Shown: positions 24,019 to 37,131 of the stretch, in pieces | How positions within the stretch are numbered: the stretch's first letter is position 1 | How the letters are laid out: every line of letters starts with the position of its first letter | Assembly: GCF_905220565.1 (NCBI RefSeq) | Contig: NC_059403.1 | Coordinates: 3,658,001-3,722,000 of the forward strand | DNA: 64,000 nt | Source: Melitaea cinxia | Lineage: Eukaryota > Arthropoda > Insecta > Lepidoptera > Nymphalidae | Direction of reading: 5' to 3' | Position numbers and translations under genes: made by a program | Notes under the pieces: model-generated | What the model saw: the letters and a program-made list of their open reading frames with translations, nothing else | What the model was told of the DNA's origin: nothing | Databases searched by the model: none

Positions 24019-24140
24019 TTGCGTCCCTATGCGGACGTAGCCTCGACCGGCCGACCGGTGTGCGACCGGCGACTGTGACAGTACCGTCTTAGTACGAGTA
24101 CTTTCCGGCCGCGCGCTCCGCGTGCGCGCGTTTGCACTAC
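24019..24140. other. CpG-rich island in AT-rich DNA
   Basis: About 120 bases very rich in GC and CpG, including three spaced copies of 'cgaccgg' (24044-24068) and 'ccggccgcgcgctccgcgtg'. The flanks on both sides are AT-rich. No frame, no tRNA-like box and no family recognised. It could be the end of an unrecognised mobile element or a small regulatory element. Confidence 0.5.
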
Positions 24141-24408
24141 TTATTTTGAATGCAAGATAGGTAATAGGTAATGGATAGATAATAATGCATATAAGTTGAG
24201 GAATGGTCTAATTTTGGTATGTAAAATGTTTTGGTGATAGAAATTCGTTGTAGTTAAAGTGTAAAACAAATCGTAATGTATCTGTGAACTGCTGGACAAT
24301 TTTTGTATTTTTACCCACATAATATGTTGATAGTTTCTCATGTAGGTGACTGTGTGTTTTCAATGAGAAAATAAATATTCTTTAAACCTATACATATGAG
24401 CAAAATAT

Positions 24409-24652
24409 CTATACTAATATTATAAAGAGGTAAAGTTTCTAACTTTGTTTGTTAGTAGGGGGTAATCTTCGCAAATACTGATCCGATCATGAAATTTTTT
24501 TCACTAATAGAAAGCTACACTATTCAGGACTGTTATATGCTATATTCAGTGAAAAATAATAGTATACATACACTAAAATAAGTCGGAGAAATGCGAAATG
24601 CATCACAAAAATAATAATTAACGCCCTACGAAATGGGCACGGGTCGGCTAGT
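24409..24652 (+). mobile_element. Short interspersed element, group H, complete
   Basis: Begins 'tactaatattataaagagg', contains 'ctgatccgatcatgaaattt' and 'agaaagctacactattcagg', and ends 'ctacgaaatgggcacgggtc' plus 'ggctagt'. This is the standard start-to-end order of a very common lepidopteran element. Confidence 0.6.
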
Positions 24653-26119
24653 GTTGTATATATAGATTATAGATAAAATGAATCTCTGTAAACTCAATAA
24701 TTATTTTAAAATGTATGTTAACATGGAAGAAAATTTATAAAGTATTGATCAAGAATATTTCTTAAATGATTTCGAAATTTCATGTATACATGAAGGAAAT
24801 GGAGAAAAAAATATAACATGCCACCCGTTTTATTGGAAACAAGCTTGGTGTTGAATTAGATGGGCGAGATATAGTGTCGAGATATATTTTAAATGTACCA
24901 AATAAAGTATGTTACAAAGACAGTTAAAAGAAACTGAACTTTATATATTACAAAGGAAACGATTTCCGATATTTCGGAATATTCCAGAATATTTGTCGGA
25001 ATACTTCATATTTTTTTAAAATTCACAATAATTTCACAGTTAAATCGTAATTAGTATTAAAATCGGTAACAAGCAATACCGTTGCATTCGCTTTTCCATC
25101 AATTTTACAGTGTGTTACCATGAGATTAATGAGACTGAAAGCCTTACAACCTATCGCACTCGACAAGCTATTATGCCCTCTGTGTCATATCCAATAGGGT
25201 CCAGTGGTATTGCGTTTGTCTTTTGACTACTGTACCATCGCAATCGAACGATGTATAAATATTGGTCGAGTTAAGTACGTCGTTTGAACGTAATCGTATG
25301 TGTTACATTATGGGAGGTTCCTATTTAATTTCATCGTATATAAATAATCCTCTTACTTTGACCTTTTGCATATACATATATCCTGCTAATTTAAAAATAC
25401 ATACAGTATGTATTTGTAAAACCGCTGCTAGAGTGAAGTTTCGAATAGGCAAAGACGTCACAACAAAGCTATATTACAAAATTGAGCTATATTAAAAACT
25501 TATTTAAATTGATAATATTAAAAAAACCTTTTTTTTTTAAATTATCAGTCGATTTTTAAACTGTCCTTTATTATGTGTCAAGAAAGCTTAAACATTCAAT
25601 TTAAAAATTAATATTTTTTTTATTTGGGTTATTGTTACGAGAGGTATAAAATTAACTTTTTCTTCTCATTCGCAGGTAAACAACGCTTGCATTTCGAGAT
25701 CAGTGATGACGGTAGTTTGTGTAAGTAGGTAAATGGGTTCCGGACAAAGCGAACTACGTGTGTTATCTTAACACAAATCTGTTTATCGAATACAATTGTT
25801 GACATATCGTTATGAAATGATGTTTCAGGTTTCAAATTTTAACTTTTATTTATATTTTATTATTTTGGAATGAAGGTTTTTATCTTATAAATATATGTAA
25901 CAAACACATACCTTTTCTGTTATTAAAGTATGTAACTTAATGTGAAGGATATTTAGGTACCAGCCCACTGATATACCTTATGTTATTTTTTTGAAAAAAA
26001 ATATCACGTCGAGATTCAATCATATCTTTATTAAAATACTTTAATGCAATATAGCAAGTTCATGCAATAGATTCTTAATGCTAAAAGAGCTTAAATATAT
26101 TCTTATACATTGTGATGAA
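24653..26119. other. AT-rich DNA, nothing recognised
   Basis: No repeat family seen twice; short frames only. A GC-richer patch at 25130-25250 has no coding signal. Confidence 0.45.
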
Positions 26120-26245
26120 CCTGGGGGGAATCGGGGAAAGGGTCGGCAACGCGCTTGCGACGCTTCTGGTGTCGCAGACGTCTATAAGCTACGGTAATCG
26201 CTTACCATCAGGTGAGACTTACGCTTGATTGTTTGTCGACCTAGT
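26120..26245 (+). mobile_element. Retroposon family A, plus-strand copy
   Basis: Runs 'gggtcggcaacgcgcttgcg', 'gtctataagctacggtaatc', 'gcttaccatcaggtgag', then 'gttgtatttgtc'-like end sequence 'tgtttgtcgacctagttgta' followed by 'taaaaaat'. This shows the 3' tail position from the opposite orientation. The 5' part is missing. Confidence 0.7.
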
Positions 26246-28306
26246 TGTATAAAAAATCAAGCTTCTAAGCTTATATTTTACTTATATACTTTTCAGTTCA
26301 AACTACAAATCCATCGAAGTTTGTATATATCTGTCTATTCCATCCCGACCACCGTCATTGCATCATAAATAAAAAGAAATAAATAATGTATTTCTAAGTA
26401 GAGATAACACTTAATTTTAAAAAGAACCGAGTCATAAATGATTTCAGGATTTTGAAGTGTATGTTCAACATTATAAGTGTTATTTTTGGTTGATTGGTAA
26501 CCCTTTGCTATTGACATACCAGCATCATATATCAAGATGTGTTGACTGACGCTGCAGGAGTAAAGAATTTTATCCCTTTAATACTTACAACGTTACGTAC
26601 TTAGAATTTTTTAATATATTAAAAACATGTCTTTAAACTTGTTTTAACATCCATCCTAGTATTTATTTTTATGTATTTCGTTTTAAAGTTAATGTGGGAA
26701 AAACATTTCATGCTAATGTAAAAATAAATTAGTGTAACAAGTGCTTTAAAATGTAAACATAATCTGTTGCTTGTTTTCGTATTTAAAATTCAAAATATAA
26801 AGTTACTTTATTCAAGGCTTCAAAAGCATTTTAATCGCCATGTTAAAAATTAAAATATTATTTGTTTTTATAAAATGAATTGTAGCTAAAGTGAAGCGAC
26901 CACGGATTCTGTCAATTCTGTAATGTAAAAAGATAACACGTATATATCTTAATTGAAATGCAGCACACAAAGAATGTAATAATTAGCAAGCCATCTCATA
27001 CGTAATAGATGCTTCCCATACAATTGCACACATCTTATTTCTTATTAACATTTTACTAACTAACATATTACACTAGAACAAACTAAACCGTAACACAAAT
27101 TAATAAAGCGCAATTTTAAATAACAAGATCCGTCGTTAGTTCGTTTCGATTTTAGTTAGTAGTAAGTCTATTACTTTATTGTATGCAAACAAGAAAACTA
27201 ACGAGATGACTTTATTTAATAACAGTTCAGTCTTCAACAATTTACGGTATCCAGGAAAACTGGTTACTTAGTGTAGTATAAGCGTTAATTTTATCAGATT
27301 TTACATCCAGTGATATTAACTCGTTAGCTTTCTTCGTTTAATTTATTTGTACCTTTGCTCTGGATTACTGTTCGTAGCTAATGTAAGGTAATTGCTGTTA
27401 TCTATTCCTATGATAGAACTAGAGCAGTGTCATGTATATTTATGTTTATTTTTAATGTAATTAGCTATGTTGTTACTAAACAGCAAAATGTTAAATCTAC
27501 TTAATTTTCATAAACGTGAAGGATTAACTTATAGAGTAAAGAATTATTTATCTGTGCGTCAATTAAAGAAAAAGCTTAATACGCTGAAAAATGGTGTAAA
27601 GTATTATTCTATTTAAGAAGTGTGTTCAAAACGATTTCTTTATGATTACAACAGCTTTTAAACAAATTACTCATTTCTAGACGGTCTATCCACATGAAAC
27701 TTACACCAAATTGAAGTTGTACATCCTATACTTCTATTTTAATGCTATCTATATTCTGCCATGTAATCTATGATTCTGGAACACAAATACGAACCACCGA
27801 CAAACATTCTGAAGCAATTGTTTTGACTTATACTCTCTAATATATCTATAACTCATGTTATATCTACGTTTTTCAATATAATTGAATTTATGTATTATGT
27901 TATCTTAAAAGAGTTTCTTTCTTGTTTACAGTAAACCATTTAAAAGTATTTATTAAAATATTTATTTTATTTAAACACTGGCTTTATATAAAGTAAAAAG
28001 TCATCTTTCAACGTATAAGGCAATAAAAACATCTAGAAGGCCGTGTTCGGAAGCAATTTCTACTATGCGGTTCAACTAAACGCGCCATATTCACATTTTG
28101 CGGTCACAGTTGCAAGTTTCTTAACTCGGGACAAGTTTTATTAGTCTCCATGCACACCGCAGTCAAGATAATCTATTGGCTCCATAATTATAAAGAAAAC
28201 GACGACTTGCGCTAAAGTTTTCCAGGAAGTTTTTTCAAGAAGTCGATTTAATGCTTTTCGTGGTATTATTTTTGGCACAAGTATGACAGTCTTATGACAT
28301 TTTTTT

Positions 28307-28329
28307 ATTCATTCATTCATTCATTCATT
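28307..28329. repeat. (ATTC)n tetranucleotide repeat
   Basis: Five to six copies of 'attc' in tandem. Likely length-variable. Confidence 0.85.
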
Positions 28330-28552
28330 AATTGTGCTGTATATTTGCTTATAATCTTAATAACGTCTTAAATTAAAATGTAATAACTGATTAATGGACT
28401 ATACAAAATCTGAACTCCTATAAAACAAAAAATAATGATTACAGGGATTTTCGGTAAATATATTGTTCAACATTATCCTATATCTTATATTTCAGTCTCT
28501 GTTAAGCCAAAAGAGAAAAAAAGACGATTAGATATTTCGAAAATTGTCGAAG

Positions 28553-28574
28553 CTAACGGTAATGTTACCGTTAG
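28553..28574. repeat. 22-bp palindrome with two TAACGG cores
   Basis: 'ctaacggtaa' and 'ttaccgttag' face each other over a 2-base centre. TAACGG resembles Myb-type binding sites, so an inverted pair could bind a dimer, but a single palindrome of this size can arise by chance in 64 kb. Confidence 0.3.
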
Positions 28575-29609
28575 TTATTTATCTAGTGAAATGTGCAAAA
28601 AATGTTATAATTTATATATTGATGAAAACAAAATAGACAGTAACAACAAATTTTTAGACGTGTTTATTATATCCCATGTATCTCATTCATGCCTATATTA
28701 TAATTTGTATAAGAGTTTTGCTGTGCAACGTTAACAAACAGACATTCAAGTTAATCACACGATGTTAGCGTATCTAATTCGACATTGGTAATATAGCTTT
28801 TTGTTCGAAATACATGCGCGCAGCCTTTTCCCAGAGATACGAACTGAACGCGGAAGCTTCATTCTACCGTTTAAGGAACGAACCATCTCTTTCATGCTTT
28901 ATACAATCGTCCGAGATAATAAGACGACGCATTATGCGGCACATCATTATATCGAAGGATAATGTGCTTCTTTTTACAATTCTTAACACTAACTGAAATA
29001 CGGTTACATATCTTAATTATAACGAGTCTTCCTTGTTTCGTTTTGTACTGTTACCGGTTGTTAATATCCCACTGATAGGTAAATATCTCAAAGTTAAGGA
29101 GTGAACGCTGCCTGCTTCACTGTCTTTTTGTTGATTTCAATATCGTCACTCCGTATCTCTTTGATCTCCAAATTCACTCTCCTCGTATTGTTTACCACTC
29201 AACCGGAGAACAAACAAATTCAACACTTGAAAATCCAGCAGTTTCATCACTGATTCAAATCAATAAGTTTTCGAATCTATTTTCTATTAACGTTTAATGT
29301 TTCTGTTCATTATGAAATTTCTTCTATTCTCGTTTTATAAGTAAGGAAACAATTTACGCGTTATGTTTGTTCGAATATGACAGTATTACAGAATGTAAAT
29401 GTTAATGCACGTGTTACAACGGTTCAGCTTACTAACGAAATGCAACATAATTGGTACCTTGTAACATATTGACATCACTGAAATGTCTTTTAAATATGAA
29501 CACGTCGGTATGTTAGTACTTTGAGAACGGCATTATTGATAGAACATAAGGCGAGCCGCACTCATGCGACTAACGATTTTGTAATTTAGTTTCTTCTTTG
29601 CCTGTGTAT

Positions 29610-29768
29610 CATTATTTTTATTTATTTATTTATTTACACTTTTTGCACACCAACGCAAAAGTAAAACACATTAAATTAAGGAAACAAAAATAATAAAGTT
29701 GCATTAGTTGCAACAGGCGGCCTTATCGCTAAAGCGCTATCGCGATTTCTTCCAGGCAACCTTTGGGC
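29610..29768 (-). mobile_element. LINE 3' end, family F
   Basis: On the minus strand: 'aaaggttgcctggaagaaat', a stem 'cgctttagcg', 'ataaggccgcctgttgcaac', 'caactttattatttttg' and a tail of repeated 'aaat' (29614-29634 on the plus strand as 'tttattta'). Same order as 60271-60433. Non-coding 3' untranslated region of a LINE, cut off before the coding part. Confidence 0.65.
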
Positions 29769-31344
29769 AGAGGATTAGAATTGATTGTTAATGGGGATAG
29801 GGGCGCAAAATATGCACTATCAGACATAAATATAGGTATATATTATATATATTCATACATACACATATACATATACTTTATTTTTTATTACGAAGTTCAT
29901 CAACAAATGTTACATTTAAATTTTATTTACACATATCAAAGATACACCACTAACCATTTAACATGCAATAAATGAATTAGTTACTAGTAATAAATGAAGT
30001 AGTAGGAAGTATAAATTTGGTTTTTGTTTAATATTTATCAAAGTATAGCTAGGATATCTGAATTTTATATATTTGCGTATTGTGACAATACTAAGAATAA
30101 ATTTGTCAATTTTTTCATGACTAGGTATTTGCGTTACATTGGTAACTAGCTAATTAACAACCAAGATAAAGAATCGTAACCTAATAAATAAATTTTTAGC
30201 AAACGTACATACACGTATATTAAAATATAAAATACCTAATTTAGTTTCGTTGTATTGTGTGCATCCTATTACAAAGAAAATTTACACCGATCTTTGTAAC
30301 ATCGTCAGGGTTACAAACCCTGGAGTACGAAGAGGTTCTTTAACATGTTTATGAGCAAAGATCAAATAGAAACGTTTCAAATCAGAATAGACGCTCACAG
30401 ATCGCTTTTATTATTATTTACGGCCACCTTTTGACTTTAAAATACTCGTGTTTCAATACAACAACAAGCGTCGTGTTACCGTTGTTGTTACATTGTTGTT
30501 TTTATGTACTAGTGTTGTCGGTGCTAATTTATGATCTACGACAGTCAATTGTTTTTAATTTATAGTATATAATTTTGAGTTTTTTAACGTTTCGCGGTCA
30601 CTATAAATACGTTATTTATAAATATATCCCGAAATATCGGGAGTTGCAAAATAATACGCGCAGTAAATCCCTTAGTAGAATCCGAAATATTTATAGTATA
30701 GCCTTATTGTATGTACGTCTGGTAAAGATTAATGATTAATAATTATATTTTACACAAAAGAATCTACGACCCGACTGGTTGCCAATATCCCATTTTTATA
30801 TGTATTCGACGACTTTTATAGAAATATGATTCGCGGTTTCATGCTTAATATCGTTTTACTCAATGAAACTAACTTATATCTAGAAAATGAAGTTATATCA
30901 TACTAAGAGATATTAAAGATATATTTTTGTATCTGTAATTAATTGTACGTTTATATCACGAGATAATAAAAGACTAACAAATTATTCAAACCTTTGTAAG
31001 AATAGCGTATACTTGACTAACATTAACTTTATTTGGCATGAATTTGCAATTAGTGGTTTGTTTGGCACCTTATGTCCACTTTCCTGCGAACTGTCAAAGA
31101 ATAATTAACTTTAAGTATAAACTGCAAACACTTACTGCATCTATGTTTCGATATTGAACATTATTAAACTATTTGAATTTAATATTTATATATTAAATTT
31201 ATGAAAATAATTAACCAGTCAACTGTAATATATCATAAACGAAGATATACAAATCGTTAGGATGTAAGCATATAAATTTATTAGAAACGAAGTAAATATC
31301 GCTGCTTGGTCTACGTTACTTTTTACATTAACAATTTATTTTAT
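29769..31344. other. AT-rich DNA, nothing recognised
   Basis: Only short frames, A/T runs and an alternating 'tatata/catata' stretch at 29835-29880. A GC-balanced patch near 30280-30500 has no coding signal. Confidence 0.45.
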
Positions 31345-31430
31345 GTCAGTCAGTCAGTCAGTCAGTCAGTTCAGCCTATTGCAGTCCACTGCAGGACATA
31401 GGCCTCACCAAGTTCGCGCCAGACATCCCG
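31345..31430 (-). mobile_element. Retroposon family B, 3' terminal fragment with (TGAC)n tail
   Basis: A plus-strand run of 'gtca' repeats (31345-31369) abuts 'ttcagcctattgcagtccac' and 'gcaggacataggcctcacc', then 'agttcgcgccagacatcccg'. Read on the minus strand this is the last 60 or so bases of family B with a tetranucleotide tail in place of the usual TGA repeats. The 5' remainder is absent. Confidence 0.75.
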
Positions 31431-32550
31431 GTTTTTTATTTATTTTTCATTTTATGTGCAGACTACAAAACATAAAAATTGACAAATTAAGAAAAATCAC
31501 TAAACACTGCAGAGTGTATAAAATACGTATTACGTTTTCTAACTTTATATTGAAACTAAATGAATATATCGAAATAAAATCCGATGAGGATAATATCGCT
31601 AGTCATTACTTTGTCTAATTAATATATGATGCTCATACGATTACATTCCTGTATCATTTTATTCATGTGGTATTAAATTGCTACCAAAATAATATTAGTA
31701 AAATTAATTTACTTTTTCTTATATGTTTTAGTTTACGAGTTTATTAAAAAGTGTTACTACAGATTAATTAGTTACCTTTATATATATAAAAAATAATGTA
31801 AATATTTTTTTTAATGCGACTTTCTAGTAATTCTATTATGTAACATTTTTGTAAGAAACGTCTTGTTTTTTAATTCACATGATCAAAACTATTTATCATT
31901 AAATAGAAATTCAGCACTTGAAAACAGATGCTAGACCGGGTTTGAAAGTGTCATAAAACGGCATCTTGTCATCTGTTCTAAGTATATACAGTATACACTG
32001 TACTTAACTCATATTCCCGTTTTTTTTATCTTCAACTTATCAAACGTTCGCACTCGCTTAAACAAATCACACCTTAAAAGGATTTACGTGTATTCGAACC
32101 TGTAGAGAAATGTGGCGGAATTATTTGGGTTAAAGAATTAATTATCGTGAGAAGTGTGTTGTCAGTTGTCGCTTGGCGAATTTGAATTTCTTTTATTTTT
32201 TTACTCAGAAGTGTAACATATAACTTACAATACTTAGTAAGTTCATACAGGAAAACAATAAAACTATAATTAGTCTACATCTGTACATAGGATGTGAGAA
32301 AAAAAGTATAATAATAAGGTCTAAGAGATAAAAGTATTACTTTTAGGTTTTTTTTCAATGCGACTGTACCTTTATTCGCGCATCATGCCAAAACTAATAA
32401 ATAAAATTTGAGTTCAAACTTAAAAACTGGTACATGTTTTATCTTAATACGGCGCTTAGAACCTTATGGATTTACAATATTTCTTGCAAACGACGTAATC
32501 AGCGAAGCTACTTATGGTTTAAAGATTCACCACGGTAAGACAAAAATGCA
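31431..32550. other. AT-rich DNA, nothing recognised
   Basis: No repeat family or supported coding frame. Confidence 0.5.
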
Positions 32551-32871
32551 TTCAGGCTTTAACATCCCACTGCTGGGCATAGGTCTTTTTCATCATGTAG
32601 GAGAAGGATTGGAGCTTAATCCACCACGCTGCTCCACTGCGAGTTGACCGATATGTTCTTTTTCTTTACTTTGTGTAACGATCGCTATCAGGTATTTATG
32701 ATAACAAACGGGACCGGCTAAACGTGCTCTCCGAGACATGATGAGGAGATCCACAAGGACAGACATCCAAATCGAAAAGAAATATTTATACAAATATCCG
32801 TCCCGAGCGGGAATCGAACCCGCAAACCGTCGGTGTATTAGGTGACTACTCGCACCACTACACCAGATCGG
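32551..32871 (-). mobile_element. tRNA-headed SINE, family C, complete
   Basis: Minus strand: A-box-like 'tggtgtagtggtgcgag' (about 32852-32866) and B box 'GGTTCGATTCCC' (about 32809-32820), then 'gctcgggacggatatttgt', body motifs 'gagagcacgtttagccgg' and 'cccgtttgttatcataaat', and the 3' end 'gacctatgcccagcagtggg' with 'aaagcctgaa'. The head differs from that of the 11301-11606 copy, so a different tRNA-like promoter is joined to the same body and tail. No anticodon arm can be assigned. Confidence 0.8.
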
Positions 32872-34203
32872 TTGTTGAGCGATGTGAGACAAGAATACTT
32901 ATTTCATATTATTTCGGTAAAAAAACTACAAACATTTTTTCTTACCTAATAAAGAATTTAGGTATCGATTCAACATTACATACATTCTTAGTACAATAAC
33001 ATGAAACCTTCCGTTAAAAGGGGTTGATTTCCAAACCACATTATTCTGCGTTATATATAGACCCTTTTCTCAATCCCTGATTATTTAATCGTTACACATC
33101 CTTACTAGAAAGTCAAAGAAATCCTAAAAGCACTTCGGAACTGTCAATTTATATTTATTTCGCTCAATTGTCTCCTTTCTGTTTTATTGAATCTTAGAGT
33201 AAACCACTAAATGATTTTATTTTATTTACGGTATTGAATACTGCTGCGTTATCTAATACTATTAAACGAGCAATTCTTGTATATATATTTTTTCCTTTTG
33301 TTATCTAATCGTATTCATGATTTTTTCAGTTCATATTTTTTATTATTATACCAGTTAAATCGGAAAATATTATTCATATTTTATCTATATGATTTCCAAA
33401 AAGCACGATTTACTAAAAATACTCGGTCACCCAGGTACTCATAATAAAATATCACAATTACCTACAAGTAAAGTTCGAATGCACATGTATAACAGTTTTA
33501 GTAAGAAGAAAAAGAAGAGTAGGTAAAGAAAATAAACTTCAAATTAACAAGAACGAAAGTTAAAAAAAAATGAATAAACATTTCCTAGTTTCTGTTTTGT
33601 ATTATATACAATTCATGGCTTTCCATGTGTAAGTTTTATTTTTTTAATTTTGTAATATAAATGGAAAAAAAATATTATTCTTTTACGCTCTGTAATTGTT
33701 ACGTAGGGGACATAAAAATATCTAAATGCCTTGCTTTTAAATCATACAAATCGTATTAAACAGTTTATCATATATGCTTTTAACTATTAGAGTCAAAATA
33801 ATAGTATTAGAGAACTCGCGAAATGCTACGTTCATCATAGTTTCACTTTTAATTAATGCAAATATAGAGCAATCGTAGCGCTGGATGAAATTGTAAATTG
33901 TAATGTACACTCAATTAACACTTAACATCCATAGAAAGCTGAAAGCCATTAGGTATACCGTTAATAACATTCTAGTGCAGGAGACGACGATAAAACGTTG
34001 CACCCATGCACAAATCAATCTGACTTTAATTGAACCTAGACTGGTCCCACACCTAGCAAGTTACCATTGTCGCTATGATACCTGTCCGCACAGGTAGTCT
34101 CGAGCAGGACACAATCCATATTAAATTAAAGGCAAGGCTGTGTAAATGGTGAGAAATTTCAAATAGGACTAGTTTTCAACTTGAAGCTCGTAATCCCAAT
34201 TAC
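32872..34203. other. AT-rich DNA, nothing recognised
   Basis: No repeat family identified; a 64-codon frame at 33903-34097 has no recognisable domain. Confidence 0.45.
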
Positions 34204-34470
34204 AACTAGGTCGGCAAACAAGAGTACGACTCACCTAATGGTAAGCGATTACCGTAGCTTAAAAGGCGCTTGTAACACCAGAATTATCGCAAGCGCGTTG
34301 CCGACTCTCCCAATCCCCCCAGGAGCTGCTGGACCTTACTCACTACAGCAACAATACACAACACTGCTTGAAAGCATTATTTAGCTGTGATCTTCTGAAG
34401 TCCCTTGAGGTACTTCTCCAGTTGGGCTACTCCAGATTTTGAGCTGGATATTTCCAGCTGTGTGCTACCC
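34204..34470 (-). mobile_element. Retroposon family A, near full copy
   Basis: In order: 'actaggtcggcaaacaag', 'gtaagcgattaccgtagctt', 'ttatcgcaagcgcgttgccg', 'cccccaggagctgctgg', 'gctgtgatcttctgaagtcc', 'cttctccagttgggctactc' and 'ggatatttccagctgtgtgc'. This is one of the two longest copies in the window. No coding frame. Confidence 0.75.
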
Positions 34471-34766
34471 CATATAATATAAAAAAGCATATACAATAGG
34501 AATATATAATAGAAATAACTAAATTCGATACCTATTGAACATACATTGTTAAAAATTCTAGAAAAAATAAAATTATACCTCAATTGGTATTTCAAAAGTG
34601 CAATGTCGATGGGACTTTTATACTTTTTTTAATACTTGTCTTATATAAAATATTGTATATTATAATATAAAATGCAAGGACATTAACAAGACTATGCTAT
34701 ATAATATATTTACAACTAAAATTTCAATACTATCAATTTTCAATGATATTGGTTGTCTGTATTTTT

Positions 34767-35202
34767 AACCGACTTCCAAAAAAGGAGGAGGTTCTCAATT
34801 CGATTGTATTTTATTTTATTTTTTTATGCATGTTACCTCAGAAATTTTGACTGGGTGGATCGATTTCGAAGATTTTTTTTACGAAAGGTGCTGTGTGTCA
34901 TATAGACCCATATAACTTTAATTGCTATCTAACCAGTACTTTTTGAGTTGTATCTAATAATGCGTATTTACGTGACTAATTTTTCGTCGACCTACGTTGT
35001 ATTTATACTGCATAACTTTTCACTGGGTATACCGAGTTTAATCATTGTTGTTTTTATCGAAAGCTCATGCTATTGTCATGTCCGTTTTAATTCATCGAGA
35101 TCTGATGACTACTTTTTGTGTAATCTTCGATAACGCGTATTTACTTGACTATTTTTTCGTCTACTTTTATTGGATTAATTGCCGATGTAATTGAAGTCGG
35201 CT
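34767..35202 (+). mobile_element. Element E, full-length but diverged copy
   Basis: 'AACCGACTTC' at 34767-34776 and 'GAAGTCGGCT' at 35193-35202 (one change from a perfect inverted terminus), followed again by 'ttttcgtttgcgagcaaac'. It is about 100 bp shorter than the copy at 15471-16005 because one internal stretch is absent. Non-coding. Confidence 0.7.
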
Positions 35203-37131
35203 TTTTTTCGTTTGCGAGCAAACACAATTATAACAGTAGACATTCCATTTTTGAATGAGGATAAAGGAAACATCACGCTACAATTAATCGAAGCAATGTA
35301 ATAACAATTACCCATCAAAGAGAGCGAAACTGCGCAGCCACTCTAAAGCAAATTCAATTTAACACTCCATCAACGTAATTACACTTATATCTATTACGTG
35401 ACACCTATTACAATAAACGAACCCATTTACATGCTTTTGAGTTTCAACTAGGTTTACTGTTACCAGTGAATTATTTAACGGTTAGTTTAAGTTTATAGCT
35501 CCTAAATTCACGTTTAAAATCGTAATTTTGGCTTTACATATCAATTCATTAGTATTTATTATAATTTATATACTTATTGTTAGTGTGTCGTTAAAGTTAT
35601 TGAATATCTTTGTAACTTTACTTTATTTATTCTGTGATATTTTACTACCAAAATGTCTGGTTTTGTGTCTTCGTTTGTACCATAGAGATATATGAGTATA
35701 TCTTATTGAACATATTTTTTCAGTTAATAATACCAAATATATATGTACCAACAAAAGTTAGTTAATAACCAAAATAAATGTATACCTAAGTATATGAATA
35801 AGCCGACGAATCCTATATTTCTTCCAAGAGAAAAAATGACATCAATCCAATTCAATCAGATTTATATGTACACGTATACAGACTTGAGTCCTATCAAAAC
35901 AGAATACATACAATACACCACCAGTTTACCAGAGTGAGTATATTCTACATTATTCTTCTAAAATATGACAGTCCCCACCCTAGTTCAGGCGTGCCCTTCC
36001 AGTATTTTGATGTATACGATTTTAGAACAAACGCTCGCTTTTCTGTCGTGTTCACGAATTTTCAAAGTTCGTAGTAATTATATCTGAGATTTATCGCTCT
36101 AATATATTTCCATTAGGAAATGGTATTTATTACTCGAGGTTTGTTTGTGACTGCGTATTTGTTAGGTCGATTAAATTTAGTAATGCTTAATTATTTTTTA
36201 TTAAGTTTTCACGAAATAAGCAGTAATATAATTACGAGTACAAGTTATAATTAATTTTATTTAGTTATAAGATATCTCGTCACAATTGCAATAGTTCGTC
36301 CATTGAACTAATTCATTTTAATAATTTTATTGGATTATAATAAGCTACAATATAATGTAAAAATTATTATTTTTATTCAAAACATTAAATTTTAATTTGC
36401 GTTTGATTTATTAAAATACTTTTTTTTTCTTTATTTAATTTTAGTCCATAGGGACTGGGGACTACGCCACTCTATAGGAACATCACACATGTTACACACA
36501 AGAAAATTAATGAGGTCGTCACGTACTAATGCTTACAATCTTGTACAACAGTTTAGCAGCTTCTGAGAGAGAAGACGCCAAAATTGAATTATAACCTCCA
36601 AGTGATTTAAAATTTTGAGTTATTTACATCATTTCTGATACCTTCATTTTGGACACATTCCACCGTAATATATTGAATTACTTAACTTGCAAATAAAGGT
36701 GCAATGAAGAGTATAAATACGGCCATTCAGTGCTTAATTTGCTTAAAGCTTAGTATTCTTCTATATAATTATTTATAATAACTTATCAACTTAAAAAAAA
36801 ATTAAGAGAATAAATAAAAAGTAGTAATTACATGTAAGACCTAATTGGTTTTTATGAAGTTTAGGGACAATAATAACATTGCTCTTATCTATTTATTCAA
36901 AAACGCTTGACAGCACAAAAAAAGCTAAAATAATTTAATATTACAATTTAGAATAAGATTACTTACGATTAAGAATTATTAATTCCGAGATATAGCCATA
37001 TTTTTATCATATTTGGTTCAATTCATTAAAATATGTTAAGTAGACAACTTAATTAAAATTTAATTGTTAGGTTCTTCGACGCTTTAAACTTTTCGATATT
37101 AATTGGAAAAAGTTGGCATGTTTACGTTTAA
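35203..37131. other. AT-rich DNA, nothing recognised
   Basis: No repeat family or supported coding frame. 'ttagtccatagggactgggg' at about 36444-36463 contains a short stem. Confidence 0.45.

Larger units (their letters stand above)
26246..29609. other. Long AT-rich stretch without recognised repeats
   Basis: No interspersed repeat that I can name. A 99-codon plus frame at 28435-28734 and a 60-codon frame at 28814-28996 have no recognisable domain and sit at about chance length. GC-richer patches at 28030-28270 and 28800-28950 may be low-copy DNA. A weak trace of the family C 3' end ('gttaatatcccactgatagg') lies near 29060. Confidence 0.4.

Noticed and set aside
28435..28734. 99-codon plus-strand frame as a gene
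   Set aside because: No recognisable family, AT-rich codons throughout, no promoter or splice context that stands out.
31345..31369. Independent (GTCA)n microsatellite
   Set aside because: It directly abuts the 3' end of family B and is better read as that element's tail.
34181..34384. 67-codon frame
   Set aside because: It falls in retroposon family A, which has no coding capacity in any copy.
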